Below are positions 43,833 to 52,739 of a stretch of 64,000 nt of DNA, piece after piece. Origin of the DNA: Chloroflexota bacterium. GTDB taxonomy: Bacteria > Chloroflexota > Anaerolineae > B4-G1. The notes under the pieces are model-generated. The model made no database searches, had not been told where the DNA came from, and was given only the letters and a program-made list of their open reading frames with translations. Position 1 is the stretch's first letter. Every line of letters starts with the position of its first letter. Position numbers and translations under genes: made by a program. The DNA lies in the NCBI GenBank assembly GCA_012514315.1, contig JAAZAN010000087.1:1-64000 (forward strand), given 5' to 3'.

Positions 43833-46620
43833 GAAACTCCTCGTGTTGATTGATGGTCATGCGCTGGCCTATCGCGCTTTCCACGCCCTACCGGTTGATA
43901 TGCGGACATCTCAGGGCGAGTTAACAAACGCTGTTTTTGGTTTCACATCGATGTTGCTCGGTGTTCTTCAGGATGAGAAGCCCGCCTTCGTTGCCGTGAC
44001 GTTCGACAAAGGCGGTACGTTCCGCTATGACATTTACCCTGAGTACAAGGCGCATCGGTCGAAGATGCCCGAAGAGATGCGCGTGCAGATGGATCGTATT
44101 CGCGAGGTGGTCGGGGCGCTTCGTATCCCCATCTTCGAGGAGGAAGGGTACGAGGCAGATGATCTGTTAGGGACACTCTCCCTCCAGGCGGAAAAGCAGG
44201 GCCTGGATACGTTGATCGTGACCGGTGACACGGATCTCCTGCAGCTGGTGGATGAGCATACCAGGGTGTTGACCTCGCGATGGCGATTCTCCGACACGGT
44301 TGTGTATGATCCCGAGGCGGTCAGGCAACGGTATGGGCTTGAGCCTGAGCAGCTCCTTGACTATAAGGCGTTGGTGGGTGATAAGTCGGACAATATCCCG
44401 GGGGTCAGCGGCGTTGGAGAGAAGACAGCCGTCGCGCTCCTGCAGGAGTATGGCTCGCTTGATGCCATCTACGAGCACCTGGACGACATTCCGTCTCGCT
44501 TTCGCAAGAAGCTTGAGGAGGGACGGGAGCAAGCATATCTCAGTCGCAGGCTGGGCAGGATTCTGCGCGATGCACCAGTGCAGATGGATCCACAGACATG
44601 TCTGGTGTCTGGCTTCGATCGAGAGCAGGTGCTAGATCTGTTCCACAAACTGGAGTTCCGTACACTGATCGAGCGCCTTCCGCCAGCGGGACGACCCGTG
44701 TCTGCAGGTGGGATACAACAACTCAGTATGTTCGAGCAGGCTGGTGGGATGCCGCCGAAAGCGTCTGAGGCTGACTATCGAGCTGTCGCCGACCTGGACG
44801 AACTGCGTCTGTTAAGCGAGGAGCTGGGCCAAGCCGCGGCGCTCACCTTTGACACTGAGACAACGGGCACCGATCCGATGTCGGCTCGACTGGTCGGAAT
44901 CGCGATGACAGATCGAGCGGAACGGGCATACTATGTTCCACTCTTGGCGCCGCCGGACGACCCATCTTTGTCTTGGGAGGATGTGCGTGAGATCCTTCAG
45001 CCTTTGTTCGGCCGGGCCGATCTGCCCAAGTACGGGCATAACCTGAAATACGATTTCAGCGTGTTGGAACTGGCCGGTATGAAGGTCAAAGGACTGGGGT
45101 TCGATACGATGATCGCGGAGTGGCTGAGCGATCCGATGTCGAAGAACCTGGGGTTGAAGAACCTGGCTTGGGCCAGGTTGAAGCAGGAGATGACGCCCAT
45201 AACGAATCTAATCGGTTCAGGGCGTGATCAGATCGCGATGAACGAGGTGCCGGTAGCACAGGTTGTGTCATACGCGTGTGCCGATGCGGACATGACGTGT
45301 CGGCTTGTTCCCGTTCTCCAAGCAGATCTGGACGAAAAACACGCCTGGTCGCTCTTCACCGACGTAGAAATGCCCTTGATACAGGTGCTGGCGTCGATGG
45401 AGATGACGGGTGTTCTGATTGACACCACTCTGCTGGCACAGATGTCTTCCGAAATGGAACAGCGGCTGCAGGAACTGGAAGCCCAAATTCAGGATTTGGT
45501 CGGGTACCCGTTGAACGTGAACTCGACACAACAGCTCTCTGATGCACTCTTCCAGACGCTCGGTCTGCCCACCCAAGGGCTGCGTCGGACCAAGTCTGGA
45601 CATTACTCGACGGCGGCTGAGGTCCTCGAGCGATTGCAGGGTCAGCATCCGGTCATCGATCTGATTCTCGAGCATCGTGAACTGGCTAAGCTGAAGTCGA
45701 CCTACCTCGATGCCTTGCCGCAGTTGGTGAACCCGAAGACGGGGCGTCTACATACGTCGTACAACCAGACAGGGGCGGTGACAGGTCGGATCAGCTCGAG
45801 CAATCCCAACCTGCAGAATATACCGATCCGAACCCCACTCGGAAAGCAGGTGCGGCGCGCCTTCATCGCGCGGGAGGGGTATCAGCTCGTCTCCGCGGAC
45901 TACTCACAGGTTGAGTTGCGCGTCATGGCACATATCTCAGGCGATGAAGGACTGCTCAGCGCTTTCGCCCGCGGCGAGGACATTCACGCCAGTACGGCTG
46001 CGGCTATTATGGGAGTACCGCTCCACGAGGTGTCTGCCGATATGCGTCGCGTGGCAAAAGCCGTCAACTTTGGCCTGTCCTATGGACAGACGGCGTATGG
46101 ACTCTCGCGAGCGACGGGCTTGACCCAGCCAGAGGCGGAGGATTTCATCAAGACGTACTTCGATCGTTTCCCCCGAGTGGCGGAGTACATCCAGCAGACG
46201 AAGGTACTGGCAACACGCCAGGGTTACGTGGAGACACTGCTGGGAAGGCGACGATACTTTCCCGAGCTTCAGCCGGGTAGTCAGGCTCCGCACGTTGTGC
46301 GACAGGGCGCCGAGCGTATGGCAATCAATGCGCCTATTCAGGGGAGCGCGGCCGATATCATCAAGATGGCGATGATCCGTCTGTACGAGGCGTTGCAGGG
46401 ACGGGGTCTCGGGGCCCGTCTGATTCTCCAAGTGCACGATGATCTGGTTTTGGAGACTCCGGATGATGAGATCACGGTTGTCGCTCCTCTGATGCGCGAG
46501 ATCATGGAGAGCGCATTCGATCTTGATGCGCCGCTCAAGGCCGACTTCAAGATCGGCCGAAACTGGGAGGAAATGCAGCCCGTAGTCGTTGAGCCAGGAT
46601 CCGTGGAGCCCGTGCGTTGA
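43825..46620 (+). CDS. polA: DNA polymerase I
   Basis: 931 aa from ATG 43825 (CAAGGAG upstream). N-terminal 5'-nuclease domain (VLIDGHALAYRAFHAL, YEADDLLGTL, GDKSDNIPGVSGVGEKTA). A 3'-5' proofreading domain keeps its acidic residues: FDTETTG, KYGHNLKYDFSVL and YACADADMTCRL. The polymerase domain has motif A SADYSQVELRVMAH, motif B RRVAKAVNFGLSYGQ and motif C LQVHDDLVLE. It repairs DNA and removes primers. Its start lies inside the end of the regulator gene, so the two are made together. Confidence 0.97.
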   Translation: MTEKLLVLIDGHALAYRAFHALPVDMRTSQGELTNAVFGFTSMLLGVLQDEKPAFVAVTFDKGGTFRYDIYPEYKAHRSKMPEEMRVQMDRIREVVGALRIPIFEEEGYEADDLLGTLSLQAEKQGLDTLIVTGDTDLLQLVDEHTRVLTSRWRFSDTVVYDPEAVRQRYGLEPEQLLDYKALVGDKSDNIPGVSGVGEKTAVALLQEYGSLDAIYEHLDDIPSRFRKKLEEGREQAYLSRRLGRILRDAPVQMDPQTCLVSGFDREQVLDLFHKLEFRTLIERLPPAGRPVSAGGIQQLSMFEQAGGMPPKASEADYRAVADLDELRLLSEELGQAAALTFDTETTGTDPMSARLVGIAMTDRAERAYYVPLLAPPDDPSLSWEDVREILQPLFGRADLPKYGHNLKYDFSVLELAGMKVKGLGFDTMIAEWLSDPMSKNLGLKNLAWARLKQEMTPITNLIGSGRDQIAMNEVPVAQVVSYACADADMTCRLVPVLQADLDEKHAWSLFTDVEMPLIQVLASMEMTGVLIDTTLLAQMSSEMEQRLQELEAQIQDLVGYPLNVNSTQQLSDALFQTLGLPTQGLRRTKSGHYSTAAEVLERLQGQHPVIDLILEHRELAKLKSTYLDALPQLVNPKTGRLHTSYNQTGAVTGRISSSNPNLQNIPIRTPLGKQVRRAFIAREGYQLVSADYSQVELRVMAHISGDEGLLSAFARGEDIHASTAAAIMGVPLHEVSADMRRVAKAVNFGLSYGQTAYGLSRATGLTQPEAEDFIKTYFDRFPRVAEYIQQTKVLATRQGYVETLLGRRRYFPELQPGSQAPHVVRQGAERMAINAPIQGSAADIIKMAMIRLYEALQGRGLGARLILQVHDDLVLETPDDEITVVAPLMREIMESAFDLDAPLKADFKIGRNWEEMQPVVVEPGSVEPVR

Positions 46621-46666
46621 CCATTTCCGAGGACCAACGCAGTGATTTGTTCAGAAGGAGATCCAG

Positions 46667-46990
46667 ATGAACTCGACAGACGTCACGCAAGCACTCGAAG
46701 CCTTGCCGGACCTGGTTGATCCGCAGAAGCTGGCCGGAGTGAACACCGTAGCCCACTTCGAGCTGTCTGGGGAAGGCGGGGGGGACTGGATACTCACAAT
46801 CGTCGACGGCCGCCTTAGTGTCGCTCAGGGGGCGCCATCATCGCCAGATTTGACTTTCCGGATGGAGGCCAGTGATCTCCAGGCTATGCTGAGTGGTAGC
46901 CTTAACCCGATCGCGGCGTTTATGCAAGGAAAGATCAAGGTCGTCGGAGATATGATGGTCGCTATGAGGCTGCAGGCGCTCTTCACTTAG
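46667..46990 (+). CDS. SCP2 sterol-carrier domain protein
   Basis: 107 aa, the size of a single SCP2 domain. The WILTIVDGRLSVAQG, PDLTFRMEASDLQAMLSG, NPIAAFMQGKIKVVGDMM order is standard; this family binds lipids or acyl chains in a hydrophobic tunnel. It starts 46 bases after polA with AGAAGGAG before the ATG, so it is likely the end of that operon. Substrate is unknown; bacteria rarely use sterols, so a fatty acyl or hopanoid ligand is more likely. Confidence 0.9.
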   Translation: MNSTDVTQALEALPDLVDPQKLAGVNTVAHFELSGEGGGDWILTIVDGRLSVAQGAPSSPDLTFRMEASDLQAMLSGSLNPIAAFMQGKIKVVGDMMVAMRLQALFT

Positions 46991-47061
46991 GCCTGCCTGA
47001 GCCGAATGTGGACAGAGTGAACTGAGCCCCCTCACGTGCTCCCGATTCCGCCGGTGTCACG

Positions 47062-47086
47062 GAGGGCAACCGGAGTGGTTGTCCTC
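47062..47086. terminator. Hairpin between convergent genes
   Basis: GAGGGCAACC (47062-47071) and GGTTGTCCTC (47077-47086) form a 10-bp stem with one G-T pair, between SCP2 and the convergent acyltransferase-like gene. No strong U-run on either strand. Confidence 0.4.
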
Positions 47087-47112
47087 TGTCGGACCTGCTG
47101 GCGCGCAGTGGG

Positions 47113-48399
47113 TCAGGCCGGTGCAGTCCAGTGGGATCGGTAGAACTGCGTGCCGAGGCGGTCCAGATCTTCATTGAGGACGAACATATCCCCGCAGCGC
47201 CAGATGCCCCCAGTCCGGAGATAGTCGAGGATATTTCGCTCAAGGCTGGTGTGTGCCTCGGCGGTGGACAGGTCAAGTATCCGGTGGTTGCCCGTATCCT
47301 GCACGAATATGAACCAGAGGCCATCGTGCGGGCCGTGTCGCGGCGCCGGCAGCAGATAGACTTCTCGCAGATTGCGGACCAGATTGCTGGTCGCGGGCAG
47401 AAGCTGTTCCAGGATTGGGCTGAAGATCCAGGATGAGCACGCTATTGCCTTCGACGGTGTGGCAGGGAAGTACCGGTCGAAGAACGCCCGGGCGCGGCGC
47501 AAGGAGGAGATAAACACGTCCGGCGTCAGAGGATCCCCAGCCGGTATGTGCATACTCAATACCCAGTCATCCTGAGTGAGCGCGGGTGACCAGACATCGA
47601 GCTGAAGCGATACTCGGCGCCGGATAGCATAGCCTGCCGGCGAAAGAGGGTAACCCGTGATTTGATGGACATCGTGGGTGAGCGAGGTTGTCCAGCGTCC
47701 ATCGTCACAAGGGCTGTCCACGGCGCTGTGCCGGAAACCGGCTGGCGTCATACACCAACCGTGCGGGGCCAGAGCGATCGTCTCGCCAGTCACGCGGTTT
47801 CGGTAGACGGAGCACGAGGCGCCGTATTCTCTGAAGGTGGTCAGGAAATACTCCAGACGGCCGATGCGAAACAAGAGCCCGTCTGTATGGCGGCGAGGCC
47901 AGTATACCTGATGCGGGTAGGCGCCGTACTGACCATCGTGTGCCTTGCGGTAGTAAGTGCAGAGGCTCTCCACCACGCGGCAAGTATCCCGTGTGACTGC
48001 CTCACCAACGCCCATTTCCTGGTGCTTCGCGCGTATTCGTGGCACTGCGGCCATTGTCACCAGCAAGTAGAATGTGCCAGAAAGATCCCCGAGAACCCCC
48101 TGTAATCTGGGCCACCGGGCGCCGTCGATGCCTTCGGGATATTCAAATGTCTGGCGGTAGCAGTGCCACGCAAGATGTGTCAGTGCAGGGTCATTCAGTA
48201 TGCGATGGGCTGCTCGGACGAGGGCAGGCTGTGCCTCGCTTCCCAATCCTCCCCATGTCCGACTGATCGCAATTGTGTCAGGATAGAGAAAGGCAGGTCC
48301 CCCTTCGGGCAGGGTGCGCACGGATTCGTCCCAGTGATCCTGCAGTGCTTCCAGGCACTCGGGTTCACGGATGTGATGCAGCAGCTCATCAAGTCGCAT
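47113..48399 (-). CDS. GNAT-like acyltransferase family protein (NAT_N/NAT_C type)
   Basis: 428 aa from ATG 48399, eight bases after a near-perfect GAGGTGATC ribosome site that overlaps the upstream stop. The first half is helical (RLDELLHHIREPECLEAL). The second half reads LSMHIPAGDPLTPDVFISS, CSSWIFSPILEQLLPATSN and FIFVQD, the pattern I associate with two-domain NAT proteins carrying a GNAT C-domain. Activity should be transfer of an acyl group from CoA, but donor and acceptor are unknown. Family memory is not firm. The gene is paired with a glycosyltransferase-like gene upstream. Confidence 0.55.
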   Translation of the reverse strand: MRLDELLHHIREPECLEALQDHWDESVRTLPEGGPAFLYPDTIAISRTWGGLGSEAQPALVRAAHRILNDPALTHLAWHCYRQTFEYPEGIDGARWPRLQGVLGDLSGTFYLLVTMAAVPRIRAKHQEMGVGEAVTRDTCRVVESLCTYYRKAHDGQYGAYPHQVYWPRRHTDGLLFRIGRLEYFLTTFREYGASCSVYRNRVTGETIALAPHGWCMTPAGFRHSAVDSPCDDGRWTTSLTHDVHQITGYPLSPAGYAIRRRVSLQLDVWSPALTQDDWVLSMHIPAGDPLTPDVFISSLRRARAFFDRYFPATPSKAIACSSWIFSPILEQLLPATSNLVRNLREVYLLPAPRHGPHDGLWFIFVQDTGNHRILDLSTAEAHTSLERNILDYLRTGGIWRCGDMFVLNEDLDRLGTQFYRSHWTAPA

Positions 48400-48413
48400 T
48401 TGAGAGATCACCT

Positions 48414-49454
48414 CTACAGGAATGGCGGTTGCAGACTGGTGACCCGACTGGCTGACACGTCCTCGGAATACGAGGCAAGAACCAGGCGTCTGACTTCATC
48501 CAGCACAGCTTTACCGTCCGGCGCCAGCGTGGCTAACAGCAGCCGTGTGATGTGGTTGGCCAGCCACTGTTGGACAAACACTGCCGGCACCCCAAGCCGT
48601 TTGCAGGGCCAGATAATCATATCGGCTGTGAGCTGACCGTGGCTGTACAGGTTGAATGTGGAGATGGGCTGATCGTTGGTGGTGTTTCTACGCACCACGC
48701 CCAGATATGCGCCAGCCAGGATCGCCTCGACGACCATCACTGCCTCGCATGCGTGGTGGTATACGCACCGGTCGGAGACACCCTCCAGTCGGGGGGGAAT
48801 CTGGACAAACACATCTTCGGCGCTGGCGCGTGTAAACAGCTTGAAACCCGAATGGAAATCAGGGAACTCAGCGACTGCGTTAGCATACTCCAGATGGAGA
48901 GGCTGGCCGCTCTGTACTGCATGATAAGCAAGCGCATCCAACATAGTGCGATCGGCTAGCTCCTCCAATTCGCCCCGGAAGAAGCCCATTGGGTGATGAC
49001 GGGAGAGACGCTGACCAAGCACCAGGGTGCGATCGGTCAATGCTTCCGAAGAGATATGCAGTGCTGCCCGTATGAGATTGAGTAGCTCATTGGGGAAATG
49101 ATCACCGTCTTGGTCGACAATGGCGAAGTGCGTTAGGTGTGGATTGTCGAGCAGGCGTTGAACGCCCAGAGCAGCGCTTCTGAGCTTTCCCTGGTTGACG
49201 GGCGCGATGCAGATCTGTGTTCCGAACTTCTCAGTAATCGATAGCGCGACATCCCCTCCAAAGGCCTCGCCATCTACGCTAAGACAGATGGTAGAGGGCG
49301 CCGTGACGTGCTCACAATAGGCGGATACAGTATCGTGAAGCAGGTCTGTTCCGCAGGAGATGTCGATATCCTGGGGAAAGTAGACAGGGATTACGATCCC
49401 TGTCTGGCCTCGGAACACCTGAGTTCCACGTTGGAGCGACCATGCCGATGTCAT
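48414..49454 (-). CDS. GT-A-fold glycosyltransferase-like protein
   Basis: 346 aa. It opens with a Rossmann-like strand GIVIPVYF, later SVDGEAFGGDVA and the acidic motif FAIVDQDGDHFPNE (residues about 112-125), which looks like a DxD metal site of GT-A enzymes. HHPMGFFRGELEELADR and EFPDFHSGFKLFTR follow. I do not recognise a named family. A perfect 10-bp inverted repeat lies in its 5' coding region (49382-49405). No membrane helix. With the acyltransferase-like gene it may make an acylated sugar product. It follows the M48-type gene by 41 bases. Confidence 0.5.
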   Translation of the reverse strand: MTSAWSLQRGTQVFRGQTGIVIPVYFPQDIDISCGTDLLHDTVSAYCEHVTAPSTICLSVDGEAFGGDVALSITEKFGTQICIAPVNQGKLRSAALGVQRLLDNPHLTHFAIVDQDGDHFPNELLNLIRAALHISSEALTDRTLVLGQRLSRHHPMGFFRGELEELADRTMLDALAYHAVQSGQPLHLEYANAVAEFPDFHSGFKLFTRASAEDVFVQIPPRLEGVSDRCVYHHACEAVMVVEAILAGAYLGVVRRNTTNDQPISTFNLYSHGQLTADMIIWPCKRLGVPAVFVQQWLANHITRLLLATLAPDGKAVLDEVRRLVLASYSEDVSASRVTSLQPPFL

Positions 49455-49495
49455 ATGCTACCTCGTTTCATCGTGAGCGACGGTACAGCGACGGG

Positions 49496-49999
49496 TTACT
49501 CCTCTAGATCCTCGACATCTTCTGCACCGAGGGCCATGAGGTAGCCCCTGGCTCGTTCCGTCCGAGGGTACTTGTTGAGGAGTTTCCAGAATCGAGGACT
49601 GTGCTGAGGTTCAATCAGATGGGCGAGTTCGTGCACGATGACATAGTCCCTGACGAATGCCGGGACGGTAGCCATTCGGCTGGAAATGCGGATCGTACCC
49701 AGCGCAGGTGTGCAACTCCCGGCTCGCTTACGCTGATTGGCCACCCAGCGAATGGAACTCCACTGCAGTTTGCCGTCGAAGTAGCGCTCGTTCAGCCATT
49801 GTGCCCGACGTTCGAGAGCGTTGTCGTCAAGGGACTCTCTGGCTTGCTTCTTCTGCAGCCGGCGGATCAGATTCTCGATGATGGGCTTCAGCTCGGCTTC
49901 GTCAATGGCGTATGGTGCGCGAATCTCACAGACGCCATCGACCATGCGAGCGCTGACCGTCTTCTGACGCGCTTTGCTCCGAATGACCCTCACGTCCAC
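49496..49999 (-). CDS. YgjP-like M48-type metallopeptidase domain protein
   Basis: 167 aa. VHELAHLIEPQHSPRFW holds the HExxH zinc motif and downstream histidine of the DUF45/WLM (YgjP) group, preceded by KRAGSCTPALGTIRIS. Such proteins are small cytosolic zinc proteases of unclear target. Start is GTG 49999. It lies 16 bases after a DJ-1 gene and is likely in the same operon. An acidic tail (EDVEDLEE) ends the protein. Confidence 0.85.
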   Translation of the reverse strand: MDVRVIRSKARQKTVSARMVDGVCEIRAPYAIDEAELKPIIENLIRRLQKKQARESLDDNALERRAQWLNERYFDGKLQWSSIRWVANQRKRAGSCTPALGTIRISSRMATVPAFVRDYVIVHELAHLIEPQHSPRFWKLLNKYPRTERARGYLMALGAEDVEDLEE

Positions 50000-50015
50000 A
50001 GTGCACGACCGGCAG

Positions 50016-50573
50016 TCAACGCTGCGCCATCAGCATCGCCCTGGCAATCTCGTTCGCTGTCCCTTCGCCGTAGAGCATCTGTACCAGCTTGACGGCGAAT
50101 TCGAGGGCAGTTCCAGGGCCGCGGCTGGTGATACAGTTGCCGTCAACCACAACCCGTTGCTCAATCGCCCTGGTGTTCTGGAGCTGATCGGCGAAGCTTG
50201 GGTGGCACGTCGCACGGTGCCCGGCGAGAAGGCCGTGATGCTGGAGTACGACTACCGGAGCAGCGCATATCGCTCCGACCATCCGTCCGTTATCCTGCTG
50301 ATCGGTCAACAGCGCCACAAGGGTCTTCGAATCGCGCAGATGCTCGGCTCCGGGCATACCGCCGGGCAACGCGATCAGGTCGTAGATCTCATTCGCACAA
50401 TCATCGATCAGGCAGTCAGCGACAATCCGCGTGCCGCGTGATGCCGTAATCTGTAGCGCGTCGACTGATGCGACGGTCACAGCAGCCTGTGCGCGCCTCA
50501 ACACATCGATGATGCATGTAGCCTCGATTTCCTCGGTGCCATCAGCAATGGGTACCAGAACGCTTCCTGCCAT
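50016..50573 (-). CDS. DJ-1/PfpI family protein
   Basis: 185 aa. The start VLVPIADGTEEIEA, ALPGGMPGAEHL and the nucleophile elbow VGAICAAPVVVLQ (Cys102 approximately) are those of the YajL/DJ-1 branch. Members act as stress-linked chaperone or deglycase-like proteins; the exact activity is debated. It is the first of four minus-strand genes through 47113. No signal peptide. Confidence 0.9.
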   Translation of the reverse strand: MAGSVLVPIADGTEEIEATCIIDVLRRAQAAVTVASVDALQITASRGTRIVADCLIDDCANEIYDLIALPGGMPGAEHLRDSKTLVALLTDQQDNGRMVGAICAAPVVVLQHHGLLAGHRATCHPSFADQLQNTRAIEQRVVVDGNCITSRGPGTALEFAVKLVQMLYGEGTANEIARAMLMAQR

Positions 50574-50761
50574 AGTGTCACCCTTCTTTCCCAGGGCACG
50601 GTTGTCCTGCTACCGCAATGAGCCCTGGTGGTTCGGAACTAAGTATAGCGGCACTTCCCATACTGGTCAATCACGACGACGCGGTGCTCCGGTAGGTTGG
50701 AGCGGGAGCATTCCGAAGGAGCCAGGACGCTGATTCCGGCGACACGAGCGTTGCTGAAAGC

Positions 50762-50792
50762 AGGAGAGCCACTCCACTAGAGCGGCTCTCCT
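50762..50792 (-). terminator. Hairpin downstream of the Yip1 gene
   Basis: AGGAGAGCC (50762-50770) and GGCTCTCCT (50784-50792) form a perfect 9-bp stem with a 13-base loop, about 50 bases past the Yip1 stop. The downstream sequence GCTTTC is only weakly U-rich. Confidence 0.45.
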
Positions 50793-50839
50793 GGTACAAT
50801 GCAGGCAGAAGTTAGCTATCAATTCAGTGGGCGTTGAGC

Positions 50840-51391
50840 TCAACCGGCTGCGATTCCGAGGAGACCGAGAAAGACGCCAGCGATGAGGGTCACGACCCAC
50901 GAGATGATCATGCCGATGACGACAGTCACAATGGTCTGGCCCCACTCCAGGTCCAGGGCCTCTTTGGTTGCCAGGAGCCAACTGACAAATCCGAGAACCG
51001 CCGCCAGAACGAGTGCAGGGCTCAGGACGCACGTGAGCGCCGCGGAGAACACTGAGAGTATCCCAATGACGCCAACAACGTTCCAGACGTATGCCAGACC
51101 CAGAGTGCGAACCATCTCGCTGAAGTCGACCTCAGCGTGAAAGAGTTGCTTGCCGACCCAGCTGATGATGAACGCTGCCAGGGCAAAGGCTGCGACTGCG
51201 AAAGCCGTGCCAATGATTGCGCCCATCAGCCATTGACCGATTCGGCCAGATGCACGTGCTCCAAGCTGGTTCAGAAACGCAACTACGATGACGATAACCC
51301 AGGCGGTTGAGGTGAATGATGTGTCCTTCTCAACCTCAGCATAGACCTCGCGACGGAATGTGAATGCACCGATGATCCGATCTGTGAGCAT
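50840..51391 (-). CDS. Yip1-domain membrane protein
   Basis: 183 aa from ATG 51391 (GAGAGGGGG upstream). Five membrane helices cover about 30-180. The sequence around LLATKEALDLEWGQTIVTVVIG is typical of bacterial Yip1/YIF1-type proteins. In eukaryotes these work in vesicle trafficking; bacterial roles are unknown. Upstream it has its own promoter. The longer frame to 51643 lacks a ribosome site and is rejected. Confidence 0.82.
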   Translation of the reverse strand: MLTDRIIGAFTFRREVYAEVEKDTSFTSTAWVIVIVVAFLNQLGARASGRIGQWLMGAIIGTAFAVAAFALAAFIISWVGKQLFHAEVDFSEMVRTLGLAYVWNVVGVIGILSVFSAALTCVLSPALVLAAVLGFVSWLLATKEALDLEWGQTIVTVVIGMIISWVVTLIAGVFLGLLGIAAG

Positions 51392-51554
51392 AGTACCCCC
51401 TCTCCATCTGCGTGATGAATGGCCTCTTCGATTGCACTCAGCAATCATTACAACACATCGGCTCGCCCTCGCGATGAGGGCTTTCGACCACTGAAAACGG
51501 TCTGGCAATTCACAAATAGTAACCCTCAACCTGCATTCGAGTTGCCTTGCCGTC

Positions 51555-51582
51555 AGTATACTCATTGCTATGGATAGGTCAA
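51555..51582 (-). promoter_or_regulatory. Promoter of the Yip1 gene
   Basis: On the minus strand TTGACC (51582-51577) and TATACT (51560-51555) are 16 bp apart. The leader of about 155 bases contains a small hairpin, GCCCTC-GAGGGC (51465-51481). The region 51392-51678 holds nothing else recognisable. Confidence 0.6.
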
Positions 51583-51678
51583 AATGTTGTGTTCCGCCGT
51601 ATCGGCTCTGCATATAGATTGCGCCGATGATGGGTGGAGACAAGGGCCGAGGCAGATCTTTCGCACTGTGGCCCGAAC

Positions 51679-52725
51679 CTAGGGGGTGTCCGGATTGCAG
51701 GCCAAGACTCTGTCAATCGCCGAGACCAACGCATCGAGCGAGTCGAGCGTCATAAGCTCCCTTCGAAGCGCGGACAGACCCTGCATACCGGCCAGGTATT
51801 CCATGAGATGACCACGGAACTTCCGGCACGTTGCCTGTTCAGCAGTGTGATTGCGGCGGCGCCGGAACTCGTTCTCCATTAGCATCAACTCGTGTAGGCA
51901 GTGCAGATGCTCCACGATAACGGCGCGGCGTTCGGCTAGGTTTGGGGCCTGGTACAAACCTCCAGCGAGCAGCGCGTGACACTCGGCGAATATCCACGGG
52001 TTGCCCAGTGCCCCACGGCCGATCATGACACCATCGATCCCTGTTTCGCACATCATGGTGATGGCATGCGCCGCACAGGTCACACCGCCGTTGCCAAAAA
52101 CGGGGATTGAACGCTCTGCCTTGACTCGTGCCAGAGCCTCCAGATGAGGTGGGCCACTGTGGACGTCGGAGGCAAACCGTGCATGGATGAAGATAGCGCT
52201 GGCTCCTCCCTCCTCAGCCGCCTGGGCGACCTCGGATATGTTGGGTAGATCAGGGGAGAGGCCGAGTCGCGTCTTGATTGTCACCGGTAATGATACGGCG
52301 CTGGACACCGCATCGACGATCTGCTGCACCTTCTTTGGGCTGCGCATCAGGGCGACGCCAGCGCCGCTGCGGGTCACCTTGGGGACAGGGCAGCCACAGT
52401 TGATGTCGATCAGGTCGAAGCGCTGAAGCGCTTCGATAGTCCGTGCGGCCTGCGCCATCACGGCGGGATTTGAGCCGTAGATATGAGCGGCTATCGGACG
52501 CTCTGCAGGCGTGGACTCAAGGTAGTGGAGTGACTGAGCTGACTGACGGCGGATGCCCTCGGATGTGGTCACCTCGGTGAACACTAGCCCGCAGTGATAG
52601 CGACGACATAGCATACGAAACGGCAGACGTGTGTAGCCTGCCATAGGGGCCAAGACAAACGGCGACTCGAGAATCAGTCGGCCGATGCGAGGGCGCGCTT
52701 CAGTCGGACGGATGGGCCCAGTCAT
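51679..52725 (-). CDS. tRNA-dihydrouridine synthase
   Basis: 348 aa. FVLAPMAGYTRLPFRML opens the FMN-binding TIM barrel, DINCGCPVPKVTRSGAGVALM carries the catalytic cysteine, IKTRLGLS and FIHAR bind flavin, and FGNGGVTCAAHAITMM with DGVMIGRGALGNPWIF closes the FMN site. It reduces uridine to dihydrouridine in tRNA and belongs to the DusB-like branch. The final 60 residues form the usual helical tRNA-binding part. Its start is 14 bases after a glycosidase-like gene, so they probably share a transcript. Confidence 0.93.
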   Translation of the reverse strand: MTGPIRPTEARPRIGRLILESPFVLAPMAGYTRLPFRMLCRRYHCGLVFTEVTTSEGIRRQSAQSLHYLESTPAERPIAAHIYGSNPAVMAQAARTIEALQRFDLIDINCGCPVPKVTRSGAGVALMRSPKKVQQIVDAVSSAVSLPVTIKTRLGLSPDLPNISEVAQAAEEGGASAIFIHARFASDVHSGPPHLEALARVKAERSIPVFGNGGVTCAAHAITMMCETGIDGVMIGRGALGNPWIFAECHALLAGGLYQAPNLAERRAVIVEHLHCLHELMLMENEFRRRRNHTAEQATCRKFRGHLMEYLAGMQGLSALRRELMTLDSLDALVSAIDRVLACNPDTP

Positions 52726-52739
52726 ACCGGCACGGCCAT

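Noticed and set aside
49382-49405. Perfect 10-bp inverted repeat inside the GT-A-like gene as a terminator
   Set aside because: It lies within a continuous coding region near the start and has no U-run; noted in the gene entry instead.
51392-51643. N-terminal extension of the Yip1 protein
   Set aside because: The segment would run through a good promoter and has no hydrophobic or domain signal; ATG 51391 has a ribosome site.
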